A stretch of DNA of 64,000 bases. Origin: Bacteroidota bacterium (GTDB lineage: Bacteria > Bacteroidota > Bacteroidia > Flavobacteriales > Weeksellaceae). The stretch's first letter is position 1. Every line of letters begins with the position of its first letter. Below, piece after piece: positions 8,203 to 16,794 of this stretch. The notes under the pieces are model-generated. The model was not told where the DNA came from. It did not search any database and saw only the letters and a program-made list of their open reading frames with translations. A program made the translations under genes and the position numbers. The DNA lies in NCBI GenBank assembly GCA_023457935.1, contig JAEXBA010000041.1, forward strand, positions 1-64,000, given 5' to 3'.

Positions 8203-10337
8203 AGCCACAGTATCTCAAAATCATTTCGGTTCTCGGTGTTATCGCAGTAATTTTTATTGCGCGGCTGGCTTATTTACAGCTCTTTACAGACCGTTACGCG
8301 CTCAATGCTGCCAATACTTCCATTAAGATTGATTATGTGATTCCGCAGCGCGGCGTTATTTTTGACCGTAACGGAAAAATTCTCGTAGGAAACCAGCCGG
8401 CTTACGAAATCTCATTTACTCAGGCTCTGATGCGGCCGGATTTTGATACTGTTGAGTTCTGTAATCTGCTCAGAATCAATAAGAATGATTTCATCCGGAG
8501 AATCAACGGGCTGAAACAGGAAAAATATTATTCCAAACTCACGCCGATGACCTTCATGAAGAATATCAGCCGTGAGGAAGTCGCCAGAATTCAGGAAATT
8601 ATTTTTAAGTATCCGGCATTCAGCATCGTGCGACGCCCGCAGCGGCAGTACGAAGTTTCCACTTCGGGAAACCTTCTGGGATACACCAATGAAGTGAATG
8701 AGCGCGAAATTAAAAAAGACTCTGTGTACTACCGTCCGGGAGATTTCATCGGAAAATCCGGTATCGAGAAAGCATATGAGGAAGAACTGCGGGGCATCAA
8801 AGGAATGAAATACATTCAGAAAGATATCAAACTGCGTGATGTTGGCCCTTATAAAGAAGGTGAACTCGACAAAGAGGAAATTTCCGGAAAAGATATTACC
8901 CTTACTATTGATTACGATCTTCAGAGAATGGCGGAAGAAATGTTGGTAGACAAACATGGCGCCATTGTCGCTTTGGATCCTTCCAACGGTGAAATCCTAG
9001 TAATGGCAACCGGCCCCGATATCGATCCGAATCTGTTTACAGGTCCGGATAAATCCAAGAATCTGTACCGTCTCGCGATGGATACGATTTATGAAAACAA
9101 ACCTACTTTCGACCGTTCAATTCAGGCCGGCTATCCGCCCGGCTCTACATTCAAGCTTCTGACGGCGCTTGCAGGTATGCAGATGGGTGTGATGGATGAT
9201 AAAACGATTTTTCCCTGTGGTGGCGGATTCAACTATCGTGGACTTCGTATAAAAGGTCATGGAGGAGCCGACCCTTTGGTTCCGGCAATTCAGGTTTCAA
9301 GCAACTGTTATTTTTCTTACGCGTTCCTCGCAATTGTTAATAAATATCCCAACAACCCTTCAAAAGGCGTGGATGAATGGAAAAAAATCATGTCGAGTTT
9401 CGGTGTAGGGGAATTTCTGAACAACGACCTTGCTGTTGGCTCAAAAGGAAGAATTCCAAGCGGCGAATTTTACGAAAGAAGAATGGCACAGATTTACAAG
9501 GCGAGTGGAAGCAAAAAAGATCCGAAACAGTGGGATCCTTTGGCAACCGGTGCCGTTTTTAACGGGATGGGTCAGGGCGATGTAATGCTTACTCCGCTGC
9601 AGATGGCCAATTTCCTGGCTGCAATTGCCAATAAAGGCTGGTACTATACGCCGCATATCGTGAAATCAATTGATGGGAAACCCAATCCCGACCCACGATT
9701 CAAGAAAAAACACCAGACCCTTGTGGACAAAAAATACTTTGATCCGGTTCTGAAAGGTATGGAACAGGTAGTTTTGGCCGGAACAGCACGCGGATTAAAG
9801 TCGCAGGATTTTACGCAGCTCGCAAAAACAGGAACAGCACAGGTTCCGCAAGGAAAAGACAATTCAATTTTTGTGCTGATTGCACCAAAAGACAATCCGA
9901 AAATCGTTGTAGCCGCAGTAATGGAACACGCGGGATTCGGTGCGACATGGGCAGGCCCGGCAGCGACGGTAATTGCCGAGAAATATATTACCGGCGACCT
10001 TAAGAGGGAACATCTTTACAAGAAACTGGTAAATGCGAGTTTCATGCCCGAATACAAAAGACAGTGGGTGGTTGATCTGAAAAGAAAGGGCCTGTGGAAA
10101 GAACCGAATAAGGATTCCGTACAGCTCAGCAATATTGAAGACAGTATCAGAATTATCAAAGACGGTGCAACACTGCTTGATTTAACAAGAAGAAGAGATT
10201 CTCTGAAAGTCCGTCTCCAAAACGCTGAAAGAGCCGCAGCGAATGCGAAGGCAGCAGCCATAAAAGCGAAGCAGAAGGCAGATTCTCTTGCGAAAATAAA
10301 GGCCGCGGCCTCAACCTCAAATGCGAAGAAGAAATGA
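8199..10337 (+). CDS. mrdA: Penicillin-binding protein 2 (peptidoglycan transpeptidase)
   Basis: Class B PBP that cross-links peptidoglycan during side-wall growth with the RodA glycosyltransferase. One transmembrane anchor (about 8-24), a dimerisation/pedestal domain opening with PQRGVIFDRNGK (49-60), then a transpeptidase domain with SxxK at S316-K319 (GSTFK), SxN at 367-369 (SSN) and KTG at 543-545. The start is TTG, overlapping the mreD stop. The C-terminal ~50 residues are an Ala/Lys-rich helical tail (about 660-712) beyond the usual family end. It overlaps rodA by 4 bases. Confidence 0.96.
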   Translation: MKPQYLKIISVLGVIAVIFIARLAYLQLFTDRYALNAANTSIKIDYVIPQRGVIFDRNGKILVGNQPAYEISFTQALMRPDFDTVEFCNLLRINKNDFIRRINGLKQEKYYSKLTPMTFMKNISREEVARIQEIIFKYPAFSIVRRPQRQYEVSTSGNLLGYTNEVNEREIKKDSVYYRPGDFIGKSGIEKAYEEELRGIKGMKYIQKDIKLRDVGPYKEGELDKEEISGKDITLTIDYDLQRMAEEMLVDKHGAIVALDPSNGEILVMATGPDIDPNLFTGPDKSKNLYRLAMDTIYENKPTFDRSIQAGYPPGSTFKLLTALAGMQMGVMDDKTIFPCGGGFNYRGLRIKGHGGADPLVPAIQVSSNCYFSYAFLAIVNKYPNNPSKGVDEWKKIMSSFGVGEFLNNDLAVGSKGRIPSGEFYERRMAQIYKASGSKKDPKQWDPLATGAVFNGMGQGDVMLTPLQMANFLAAIANKGWYYTPHIVKSIDGKPNPDPRFKKKHQTLVDKKYFDPVLKGMEQVVLAGTARGLKSQDFTQLAKTGTAQVPQGKDNSIFVLIAPKDNPKIVVAAVMEHAGFGATWAGPAATVIAEKYITGDLKREHLYKKLVNASFMPEYKRQWVVDLKRKGLWKEPNKDSVQLSNIEDSIRIIKDGATLLDLTRRRDSLKVRLQNAERAAANAKAAAIKAKQKADSLAKIKAAASTSNAKKK

Positions 10338-11563
10338 AGTGGGCAGAAGGAATAGATAAACTTGGTCTCGGACTGTATTTTTTGATCTGCAGTTTCGCAA
10401 TTCTTAATATTTACAGTGTTGATGAAAGTCTGGGAAAAAAACAGCTGATTTTTTTCGTTGTATCCCTTTTTGTTGGTCTCGTAATCTTTTTTCTGCGTTC
10501 GAAATTTTTCGAAAATATGGCAGGCATTATCTATATTGGTGGCGTTTTGCTTCTGGTTGGGTTATTTCCGTTCGGAACAGAAATCCTTGGACAGAAGAAC
10601 TGGTATAAATTCGGTGGATTTACAATGCAGCCGGTAGAATTTGCTAAAATAGGTACAGCTTTGATGCTGGCCAACTATGTTGCCGGTCCGGATTTTAATC
10701 TTAAGTACAGAAAGTCACTGTGGACAACCCTTGCTATTATTGGAATACCCGCAGTTGTGGTACTTTTAATCCCAGATGTGGGTTCCTTACTGGTATTTAC
10801 CGCTTTTTTCATTGCGCTGTTCAGGGAAGGTCTTAGCGGCTGGCTCTTTATTGTCGGGCTGCTTATTGCATCGGTTTTTCTTGTATCCATTGCCGTAAAT
10901 CCGCTTTACGTTTTTCTTGCGATTCTTCTGATAACGGCTGTTTATATTTTCCTGAACTACCACAGGATGTCGTGGAATGTTTTCACCATCGTCAGTATTG
11001 CGGGTATGCTTGCTGTTGTTGCCGGACTGTCTTTCGGAGCACCAAAGATTCTTGAGAAAATGCCCAAACACCAGCGGGAAAGAATTGAAGTTCTTTATAA
11101 GGGTGAAAAGGCCTTCCGTGATACTTCGGGCTACAACCTGCTGTATTCCAAAACTGCAATAGGTTCAGGTGGATTCTTTGGAAAAGGCTATAAACAGGGT
11201 TCTGTAACCCAGGGCAAATTTGTTCCGGAACAGGAAACCGATTATATTTTCTGTACCGTAGGCGAAGAATGGGGATTTTTTGGAAGCGCTCTGCTTGTTC
11301 TTTGCTACGCTGTATTTATTGGTAGAATATTTTATCTCGCGGAAACCCAGAAAACAATATTCAACAGGGTCTTCGGATACAGTTTCGGTGGAATTCTCCT
11401 AATGCACTTCTCCATTAACATCGGTATGGTGATGGGACTTTTTCCTACGGTTGGAATTCCGCTGCCGTACTTTAGTTACGGTGGCAGTTCCCTTCTGGCG
11501 TTCTCCATTATGACGTTTATTTTCTTTAAACTGAATTACAACGACAAGAATTCACTGGTGTAG
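10334..11563 (+). CDS. rodA: Rod shape-determining protein RodA (SEDS glycosyltransferase)
   Basis: Polytopic membrane peptidoglycan polymerase of the SEDS family, partner of PBP2. Family segments include QPVEFAKIGTALMLANY (about 97-113), IPDVGSLLVF (about 144-153), EQETDYIFCTVGEEWGF (about 299-315) and PLPYFSYGGSSLLA near the C-terminus. 409 residues. ATGA overlap with mrdA indicates translational coupling at the end of the operon. Confidence 0.96.
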   Translation: MKWAEGIDKLGLGLYFLICSFAILNIYSVDESLGKKQLIFFVVSLFVGLVIFFLRSKFFENMAGIIYIGGVLLLVGLFPFGTEILGQKNWYKFGGFTMQPVEFAKIGTALMLANYVAGPDFNLKYRKSLWTTLAIIGIPAVVVLLIPDVGSLLVFTAFFIALFREGLSGWLFIVGLLIASVFLVSIAVNPLYVFLAILLITAVYIFLNYHRMSWNVFTIVSIAGMLAVVAGLSFGAPKILEKMPKHQRERIEVLYKGEKAFRDTSGYNLLYSKTAIGSGGFFGKGYKQGSVTQGKFVPEQETDYIFCTVGEEWGFFGSALLVLCYAVFIGRIFYLAETQKTIFNRVFGYSFGGILLMHFSINIGMVMGLFPTVGIPLPYFSYGGSSLLAFSIMTFIFFKLNYNDKNSLV

Positions 11564-11643
11564 TTAGATTACTGATTGTAAGCATTCTTTGATTAATCTT
11601 ATTTGAGATCCCGAGAACCGGTATTATAGTCACTTTTTTGATT

Positions 11644-11754
11644 ATGAAAGGAAGATATCACTCACGCGTCTGGACTTACCTTAAAATGGCAGGAATGATG
11701 CTTTCCCCGCGTTTCTGTAAGATGAATAGCTATAAAAAACCTCCGATCAATTAA
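11644..11754 (+). CDS. Candidate 36-residue basic small protein
   Basis: Short ATG-TAA frame translating to MKGRYHSRVWTYLKMAGMM and then LSPRFCKMNSYKKPPIN. It is basic (many Arg/Lys) with a short amphipathic centre. It sits 80 bases after rodA and ends 16 bases before a bidirectional terminator, so it could be the last cistron of the rod operon or have its own promoter. No domain recognised. Codon use is not obviously random, but the ORF is short enough to be chance. Confidence 0.4.
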   Translation: MKGRYHSRVWTYLKMAGMMLSPRFCKMNSYKKPPIN

Positions 11755-11765
11755 GGTTCTGGAAA

Positions 11766-11800
11766 CAAAAAAACCTTCACAAAATGCGAAGGTTTTCTTA
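11766..11800. terminator. Bidirectional intrinsic terminator
   Basis: AAAACCTTC (11770-11778) pairs with GAAGGTTTT (11788-11796) around a 9-base loop, with A-rich and T-rich flanks. It sits between the rod operon end and the convergent NlpC/P60 gene. Confidence 0.85.
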
Positions 11801-11819
11801 TATCAATTATTAAGTTTAA

Positions 11820-12530
11820 TTACTGGATATTGTTGGCCAGATTTTGGATATCTGTTTTTTCCGGATTCAGAATTCTTTTTGCAAATCTGAATCTCGGTGC
11901 CCAGTACCTGTCTGTAGTAAGAGATGATATCATAACGCCTCTGGATGTGGCAGCGTGGATAAATTTAATGTCTCCGTCCGGAGTTACATCTTCTACGATA
12001 CCAACATGAGAGATTCTTCCGCGGCCGTGTGAGAAGAATACAAGGTCACCTTTCTGAAGGTCTTCTTTTTCCACTCTTTCTCCTTGCTGAGCCTGTGCCG
12101 CAGCCACTCGTGGAAGTGTTACACCTGCAGACGCTCCGAATACTGAAAGAACAAATGCTGAACAGTCAATTCCGTTTCTTGTTGTTCCGCCGTAACGGTA
12201 TGGTGTTCCGATATAGGTTTGAGCTTCTTCCAAAAGAGTATCAATCATTGCCGCATGTTTTACAGCGCTGGCGATAGCTGCGTTCTTTTTGGCTTTGTTG
12301 ATGGCCTTGTCTACAGCTTCCATTCTTGCGTTCTTTTCAGAGGCAAAAGAGTTGATTAAAGCCTTTTTGTTATTCTCATACTGTTCGGAAGTAAGAGACG
12401 TCAGTTTGGCATTCGTTTTGTATTCTTTAGAGTATAGTGCCGGTTCAGCAACAACGTAATTGGTAACGCAAGATTGTAGTGAAAATACAGAAGTAATTAC
12501 AGTTAAGTAGAATAAAACTCTTTTCTTCAT
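11820..12530 (-). CDS. NlpC/P60 family cell-wall endopeptidase lipoprotein
   Basis: Predicted lipoprotein (lipobox SLQSC, Cys21) with a C-terminal NlpC/P60 cysteine-peptidase domain. Catalytic residues are C123 in NGIDCSAFVL, H175 in ISHVGIVE and H192 in KFIHAATS. Family members cleave peptide stems of peptidoglycan. A Lys/Ala-rich helical linker (about 45-100) separates lipid anchor and enzyme domain. It faces the rod operon tail to tail; a reverse-strand -7 box lies upstream. Confidence 0.92.
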   Translation of the reverse strand: MKKRVLFYLTVITSVFSLQSCVTNYVVAEPALYSKEYKTNAKLTSLTSEQYENNKKALINSFASEKNARMEAVDKAINKAKKNAAIASAVKHAAMIDTLLEEAQTYIGTPYRYGGTTRNGIDCSAFVLSVFGASAGVTLPRVAAAQAQQGERVEKEDLQKGDLVFFSHGRGRISHVGIVEDVTPDGDIKFIHAATSRGVMISSLTTDRYWAPRFRFAKRILNPEKTDIQNLANNIQ

Positions 12531-12581
12531 ATATATTTGATTATCTGTGTTAAAAAGTTTGGTTTTGTCTTAAACGCAGAA

Positions 12582-12589
12582 CAAAAGTA
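12582..12589 (-). promoter_or_regulatory. Putative -7 box of the NlpC/P60 gene
   Basis: Reverse strand reads TACTTTTG (TAnnTTTG), 51 bases before the ATG. Confidence 0.45.
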
Positions 12590-12677
12590 GATAAAACCGC
12601 CAGAAGGCCCGATAAATCTGGATTTTTGGAGTTTCGATTTAACACATTTTAACATAATTTTCGGTTATGTTAAAGAA

Positions 12678-12720
12678 AAACAAACCGCAAATGCCTAAAA
12701 TAGGGGTTTGCGGTTTTTAT
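12678..12720. terminator. Bidirectional hairpin terminator
   Basis: AAACCGCAAA (12682-12691) pairs with TTTGCGGTTT (12707-12716), 10 bp with a 15-base loop. A T-run follows on the forward strand and a T-rich tract on the reverse strand. Confidence 0.7.
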
Positions 12721-12905
12721 TTCGTTAAGATTTTTTAACATTTTTCACCATAGAAGCTGTAAATAATATAAATCCTGCCGGAAATTATATAAGCAGAATT
12801 AATTTATTATTTGTTAATTAAATAATCAAATTTTAGCAAAAACTGTTTATTCATCAGTGTTAGGGTGTTTTTCAATGTGTTAAAGCAATTGTGCCAGGGA
12901 TTGTT

Positions 12906-13094
12906 TCAGGAGATTTTAATTTCAAAGCTTTCTTTCCAGACAGATGCTGCCTTCCATTCGGTATATTGTCCATAATTTGACTGAATGTATCCAACATTGC
13001 GGTAAAGTGCGACTGCGCTTTTCAGATCTGTTCCTGTTTCCAGTCTTTTGAACTCTTTGTAAAAATCATCCTGAACTTTTCTTAGTATTTTCAT
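12906..13094 (-). pseudogene. GNAT acetyltransferase C-terminal remnant
   Basis: 62-residue frame whose centre, LETGTDLKSAVALYRNVGY, is the typical GNAT pattern (LETGT, spacer, AxxLYxxxGF). The acetyl-CoA pyrophosphate loop and everything N-terminal to it are missing, and the strand before LETGT looks shortened (FKRLETGT). It reads as the decayed tail of an acetyltransferase gene. It lies just downstream of the glnN terminator, so it is probably not well transcribed. A genuine small protein is possible but less likely. Confidence 0.6.
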
Positions 13095-13122
13095 TCAAAA
13101 AAAAGCCTGCAAAATGCAGGCT
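13095..13122 (-). terminator. Intrinsic terminator of glutamine synthetase
   Basis: Stem AGCCTGCA/TGCAGGCT (13104-13111 with 13115-13122) and AAA loop, followed on the reverse strand by eight T. It abuts the stop codon of glnN. Confidence 0.9.
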
Positions 13123-13127
13123 GTGGA

Positions 13128-15326
13128 TTATCTTGTAAATAAAAGTTCTCTGTATTTGGTCATTGGCCAAAGTTCGTCGTCAACCATCATTTCGAGCGAG
13201 TCGCTGGCTTCGCGGATTTTTTCAAATCGTGGTTTCACGTCGTTACAGTACGCTTCTGCCTGCTTCTGTCCGTGCAGCGAAGATGCCTTATCTTTTGCGG
13301 AAAGGAGTTCGTCCACACCGTTTTTAATTTGGTGAACGTTTTCAGAAATGGCTTTTATCAGTTCGATCTGTTCTTTTGCCAGTGGCTTGAATTCTTTGTC
13401 TCCAAAGATGTCTTTCAGGCCTTTTACGTTTTCAATCAGTCTGTTCTGATAGTTCAGTGCGGCAGGAATAATGTGGTTTCTTGCGATGTCTGAAAGTACT
13501 TTGGCTTCAATATCGATGTTGGCCGAATATTTCTCAAGTTTGATTTCGTTTCTGGCTTCAAACTCACGGTGATTGTAAATTCCCAGTTCTTCATACAGCG
13601 CTACAAATTTCTTGTCGAGTTCCTGCTTCAAAGCTTCCGGCGTAGTTTTCAGGTTGCTCAGGCCGCGTTTCTTAGCTTCTTTTGCCCATTCGTCAGAATA
13701 TCCGTCGCCTTCAAACATAATACGCTTACAGTCTTTGATGTATTCTCTCAAAACGTTGAAGATGGCTTCGTCTTTTTTCAAACTTTTCTTTTCGATTAAA
13801 GCGTCCACTTCAGTTTTAAATACTTTCAGCTGCTTGGCCATCATGGCGTTCAGAGCGGTCATCGGTTCAGCACAGTTTGCAGAAGAACCTACAGCGCGGA
13901 ATTCAAATTTATTTCCTGTGAAGGCAAAAGGTGAAGTTCTGTTTCTGTCAGTATTGTCCAGAAGGATTTCCGGAATTTTTCCTACAACATTCAGTTTCAG
14001 TTCCGTTTTTTCTTCAGGAGAAAGTTTTCCGTCGGTTACTTTTTCAAGTTCTTCCAGTACTGAAAACAGCTGACTTCCGATAAACGCAGAAATAATCGCT
14101 GGCGGAGCTTCATTGGCGCCCAATCGGTGGTCGTTGCTTGCTGATGCGATACTTGCTCTCAAAAGATCAGAATAATCATGAACTGCTTTAAGAGAATTCA
14201 CAAAAAATGTAAGGAACTGAAGGTTTTTCTTTGGATTTTTTCCCGGGCTCAAAAGGTTTTCGCCGGTATCTGTTGCCAAACTCCAGTTGTTGTGTTTCCC
14301 GCTGCCGTTCACGCCTGCGAAAGGTTTTTCATGGAACAGAATATGGAAATGGTGTTTGTGCGCCACCCTTGCCATAATATCCATCAGCAGTGAGTTGTGG
14401 TCTACAGCAACATTGGTTTCTTCAAACATCGGCGCAAGCTCAAACTGGTTGGGTGCCACTTCGTTGTGTCTTGTTGTTACCGGAATTCCCAGTTTCATAC
14501 ACTCAATTTCCAGTTCTTTCATGAAGTTCATTACTCTGGTCGGAATTGATCCGAAATAATGGTCATCCAGCTGCTGGCCTTTTGCCGGAGAATGTCCCAA
14601 AAGTGTTCTTCCGGTAAAAATAAGGTCCGGTCTGGACTGATAAAGCGCTGAATCAATCAGGAAGTATTCCTGCTCCCAGCCTAAGGTAGGAACTACTTTC
14701 GATACGTTTTTATCAAAGTAAGATTTGCACACATCAGTTGCGGCTTCATCAACGGCGTGAAGCGCTCTTAACAAAGGCGTTTTGTAATCCAGAGTTTCTC
14801 CGGTATACGAAATAAAGATGGACGGAATACAAAGTGTTGTTCCGATGATGAATGCTGGCGATGTCGGGTCCCATGCAGTATAACCTCTTGCTTCAAAAGT
14901 GTTTCTGATTCCTCCGTTCGGGAAAGAAGAAGCGTCCGGTTCCTGCTGAATAAGCATTCCTCCGTTGAATCTTTCGATTGCGCGGTCACTTTCAAAAGGG
15001 GTGAAGAATGAATCGTGTTTCTCGGCTGTTGAACCTGTTAACGGCTGAAACCAGTGTGTGTAATGCGTTGCGCCTTTTGATAATGCCCAGTCTTTCATTG
15101 CAACAGCAATCTGGTCGGCAATGTTTCTTGGCGTTTTTGTGCCTTTTTTGATGGCGTCCTGAATGGAGGTGAAAGCTTCTTTGGTAAGATAGGCTCTCAT
15201 GGTTTCTTCAGAGAAAACATTTTCGCAGAAAAGTTCCGACAGTTTTTTCGGAACATCAACTGCATTATCCTTTCTGTAATTTCTGAAAGGAAGTTCAGCA
15301 AGTGCTTTAAAACGTAATGTGGACAT
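13128..15326 (-). CDS. glnN: Glutamine synthetase type III
   Basis: ATP-dependent amidation of glutamate to glutamine, the main ammonium-assimilation step. The 732-residue length and the THYTHWFQPLTG motif (88-98) are hallmarks of the GSIII family. Active-site segments are GWEQEYF (216-222), RHNEVAPNQFE (286-296) and NGSGKHNNWS (340-349). I choose the ATG of MSTLRFKAL at 15326; the frame is open upstream but that part overlaps the promoter box. Monocistronic, with its own terminator. Confidence 0.96.
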   Translation of the reverse strand: MSTLRFKALAELPFRNYRKDNAVDVPKKLSELFCENVFSEETMRAYLTKEAFTSIQDAIKKGTKTPRNIADQIAVAMKDWALSKGATHYTHWFQPLTGSTAEKHDSFFTPFESDRAIERFNGGMLIQQEPDASSFPNGGIRNTFEARGYTAWDPTSPAFIIGTTLCIPSIFISYTGETLDYKTPLLRALHAVDEAATDVCKSYFDKNVSKVVPTLGWEQEYFLIDSALYQSRPDLIFTGRTLLGHSPAKGQQLDDHYFGSIPTRVMNFMKELEIECMKLGIPVTTRHNEVAPNQFELAPMFEETNVAVDHNSLLMDIMARVAHKHHFHILFHEKPFAGVNGSGKHNNWSLATDTGENLLSPGKNPKKNLQFLTFFVNSLKAVHDYSDLLRASIASASNDHRLGANEAPPAIISAFIGSQLFSVLEELEKVTDGKLSPEEKTELKLNVVGKIPEILLDNTDRNRTSPFAFTGNKFEFRAVGSSANCAEPMTALNAMMAKQLKVFKTEVDALIEKKSLKKDEAIFNVLREYIKDCKRIMFEGDGYSDEWAKEAKKRGLSNLKTTPEALKQELDKKFVALYEELGIYNHREFEARNEIKLEKYSANIDIEAKVLSDIARNHIIPAALNYQNRLIENVKGLKDIFGDKEFKPLAKEQIELIKAISENVHQIKNGVDELLSAKDKASSLHGQKQAEAYCNDVKPRFEKIREASDSLEMMVDDELWPMTKYRELLFTR

Positions 15327-15347
15327 TGTATTATGGATTTGTTGGGG

Positions 15348-15355
15348 CAAAATTA
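15348..15355 (-). promoter_or_regulatory. Putative -7 box of glnN
   Basis: Reverse strand reads TAATTTTG, 21 bases before the ATG. Confidence 0.5.
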
Positions 15356-15471
15356 CAAAAAAATTGAACAAAAAAATATTCAACCCTAAAAATTTAGGGG
15401 GTTTGTCTGAAATTTTTTAAAAATTTAATGTTGATATAAAATAAATTGCACAAAATATAAGATCCAACCAC

Positions 15472-16710
15472 GTGTTTTCCGTGAAATTTGTAAAAAATGC
15501 AGTTTTGAACCTTAGAACTTCCGAACCTTTCTGGCTTGTTAAAAACGGAATTATCAATTCCTATCCTTCACTTACTGAAGACATTTCTGCTGATGTTTTA
15601 ATTGTCGGCAGCGGTATAACCGGCAGTCTGATTGCGCACCAGTGTATGAAAGACGGCTATGACACGGTTGTGGTAGACCGCCGCGAGGTTTGCAACGGCA
15701 GCACATCCGCTACAACTTCAATGCTGCAGTATGAAATAGATGTTCCTTTGCACGAATTAATTGAATTAATTGGAAAAGAAGGCGCCGAGAAATCGTACTG
15801 GGCATGTTATGAAGCGGTTGATCTGCTCGGGAAAGTTTCCGAAGAAGTGAAGTCGGACTGCGGATTCAGAAAAAAAGATTCACTGTATTTCGCTGCTTAT
15901 AAAAAGGATGTCAAATGGATGCAGAAGGAACTTGAGGCAAGAAAAGCAGCAGGTTTTCCTGTAAAATGGCTGGATGCAGAACAAATTGATGAAAAATTTG
16001 GCATTAAAGACACCTGGGGCGGAATTCTTTCGAAACAGGGCGGAAGCGCAGACGCTTTTCTTCTTGCCCACGATGTTCTGGAATACAACCATAAAAAAGG
16101 ACTGAAGATTTTTGATAAAACCGAAATCCGCAGAATTAATTACCGGAAGAGTGGCGTTCTTTGTACTACTACAAACGGAAACACCATAAAAGCGAAGAAA
16201 CTTATTTTCTGTAATGGTTTTGAAAGTACCGAAATCGTGAAAGACGACTTTGTGAAACTACTTTCAACTTTCGCTATTGTTGGCGAACAGCAGAAAAAAG
16301 ACCTTAAAGATCTCAACAAAATGCTGGCCTGGAATACTGCTGAACCTTACCTGTATTTCAGGACAACTGATGATAACCGTATTTTAATCGGTGGTGAAGA
16401 CAAGGATTTTGTAAATCCTGAAAAACGCGATGAGATGATTCCAAAGAAAGCCAAAAAGCTGGAACGGCTGCTTCAGAAAATGATTCCTGAACTGGATTTC
16501 CGGACCGATTTTGCCTGGGCAGGAACTTTCGGGGAAACCAAGGACGGACTGCCATATATTGGTGAACATCCGGATTTTCCTTCTGCCTACTTTGTGTTGG
16601 GGTTTGGCGGAAACGGAATCACTTTTTCGGTTACCGGTATGGAAATGGTTTCAAAATATCTTAAAGGAGAGCCACATGAACTTGAAAAATGGTTCAGATT
16701 CCGGCGGTAA
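15472..16710 (+). CDS. FAD-dependent oxidoreductase (DAO family)
   Basis: Predicted amine/amino-acid-type oxidoreductase. The dinucleotide-binding fold is seen in ADVLIVGSGITGSLIAHQ (about 39-56) with DRREVCNGSTSATTSM after it, and the C-terminal flavin-contact segment is YFVLGFGGNGITFSVTG (about 376-392). Substrate unknown. The listed start is GTG; a TTG at 15505 (MNLRTSEPFW) is an alternative that fits my recollection of homologues better. 412 or 401 residues. Divergent from glnN; no evident operon partner. Confidence 0.85.
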   Translation: MFSVKFVKNAVLNLRTSEPFWLVKNGIINSYPSLTEDISADVLIVGSGITGSLIAHQCMKDGYDTVVVDRREVCNGSTSATTSMLQYEIDVPLHELIELIGKEGAEKSYWACYEAVDLLGKVSEEVKSDCGFRKKDSLYFAAYKKDVKWMQKELEARKAAGFPVKWLDAEQIDEKFGIKDTWGGILSKQGGSADAFLLAHDVLEYNHKKGLKIFDKTEIRRINYRKSGVLCTTTNGNTIKAKKLIFCNGFESTEIVKDDFVKLLSTFAIVGEQQKKDLKDLNKMLAWNTAEPYLYFRTTDDNRILIGGEDKDFVNPEKRDEMIPKKAKKLERLLQKMIPELDFRTDFAWAGTFGETKDGLPYIGEHPDFPSAYFVLGFGGNGITFSVTGMEMVSKYLKGEPHELEKWFRFRR

Positions 16711-16744
16711 CATTTTATTAAACAATCATTAACTGATTTTTTTG

Positions 16745-16752
16745 TAATTTTG
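16745..16752 (+). promoter_or_regulatory. Putative -7 box of the DUF6909 gene
   Basis: TAATTTTG, 42 bases before the ATG. Confidence 0.5.
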
Positions 16753-16794
16753 TGCGTCATTAATTATAAATTTAACTTTTATACGATATAATTT

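Larger units (their letters stand above)
12531..12905. other. Gene-free 375-base gap
   Basis: AT-rich stretch holding the promoter of the NlpC/P60 gene and one terminator hairpin. I found no tRNA and no convincing ORF. A 23-codon ATG frame starting at 12667 runs through the terminator hairpin and is not credible. Confidence 0.6.

Noticed and set aside
12531..12905. Search for tRNA or small RNA in the largest gap
   Set aside because: No cloverleaf or conserved RNA pattern was seen apart from a terminator hairpin.
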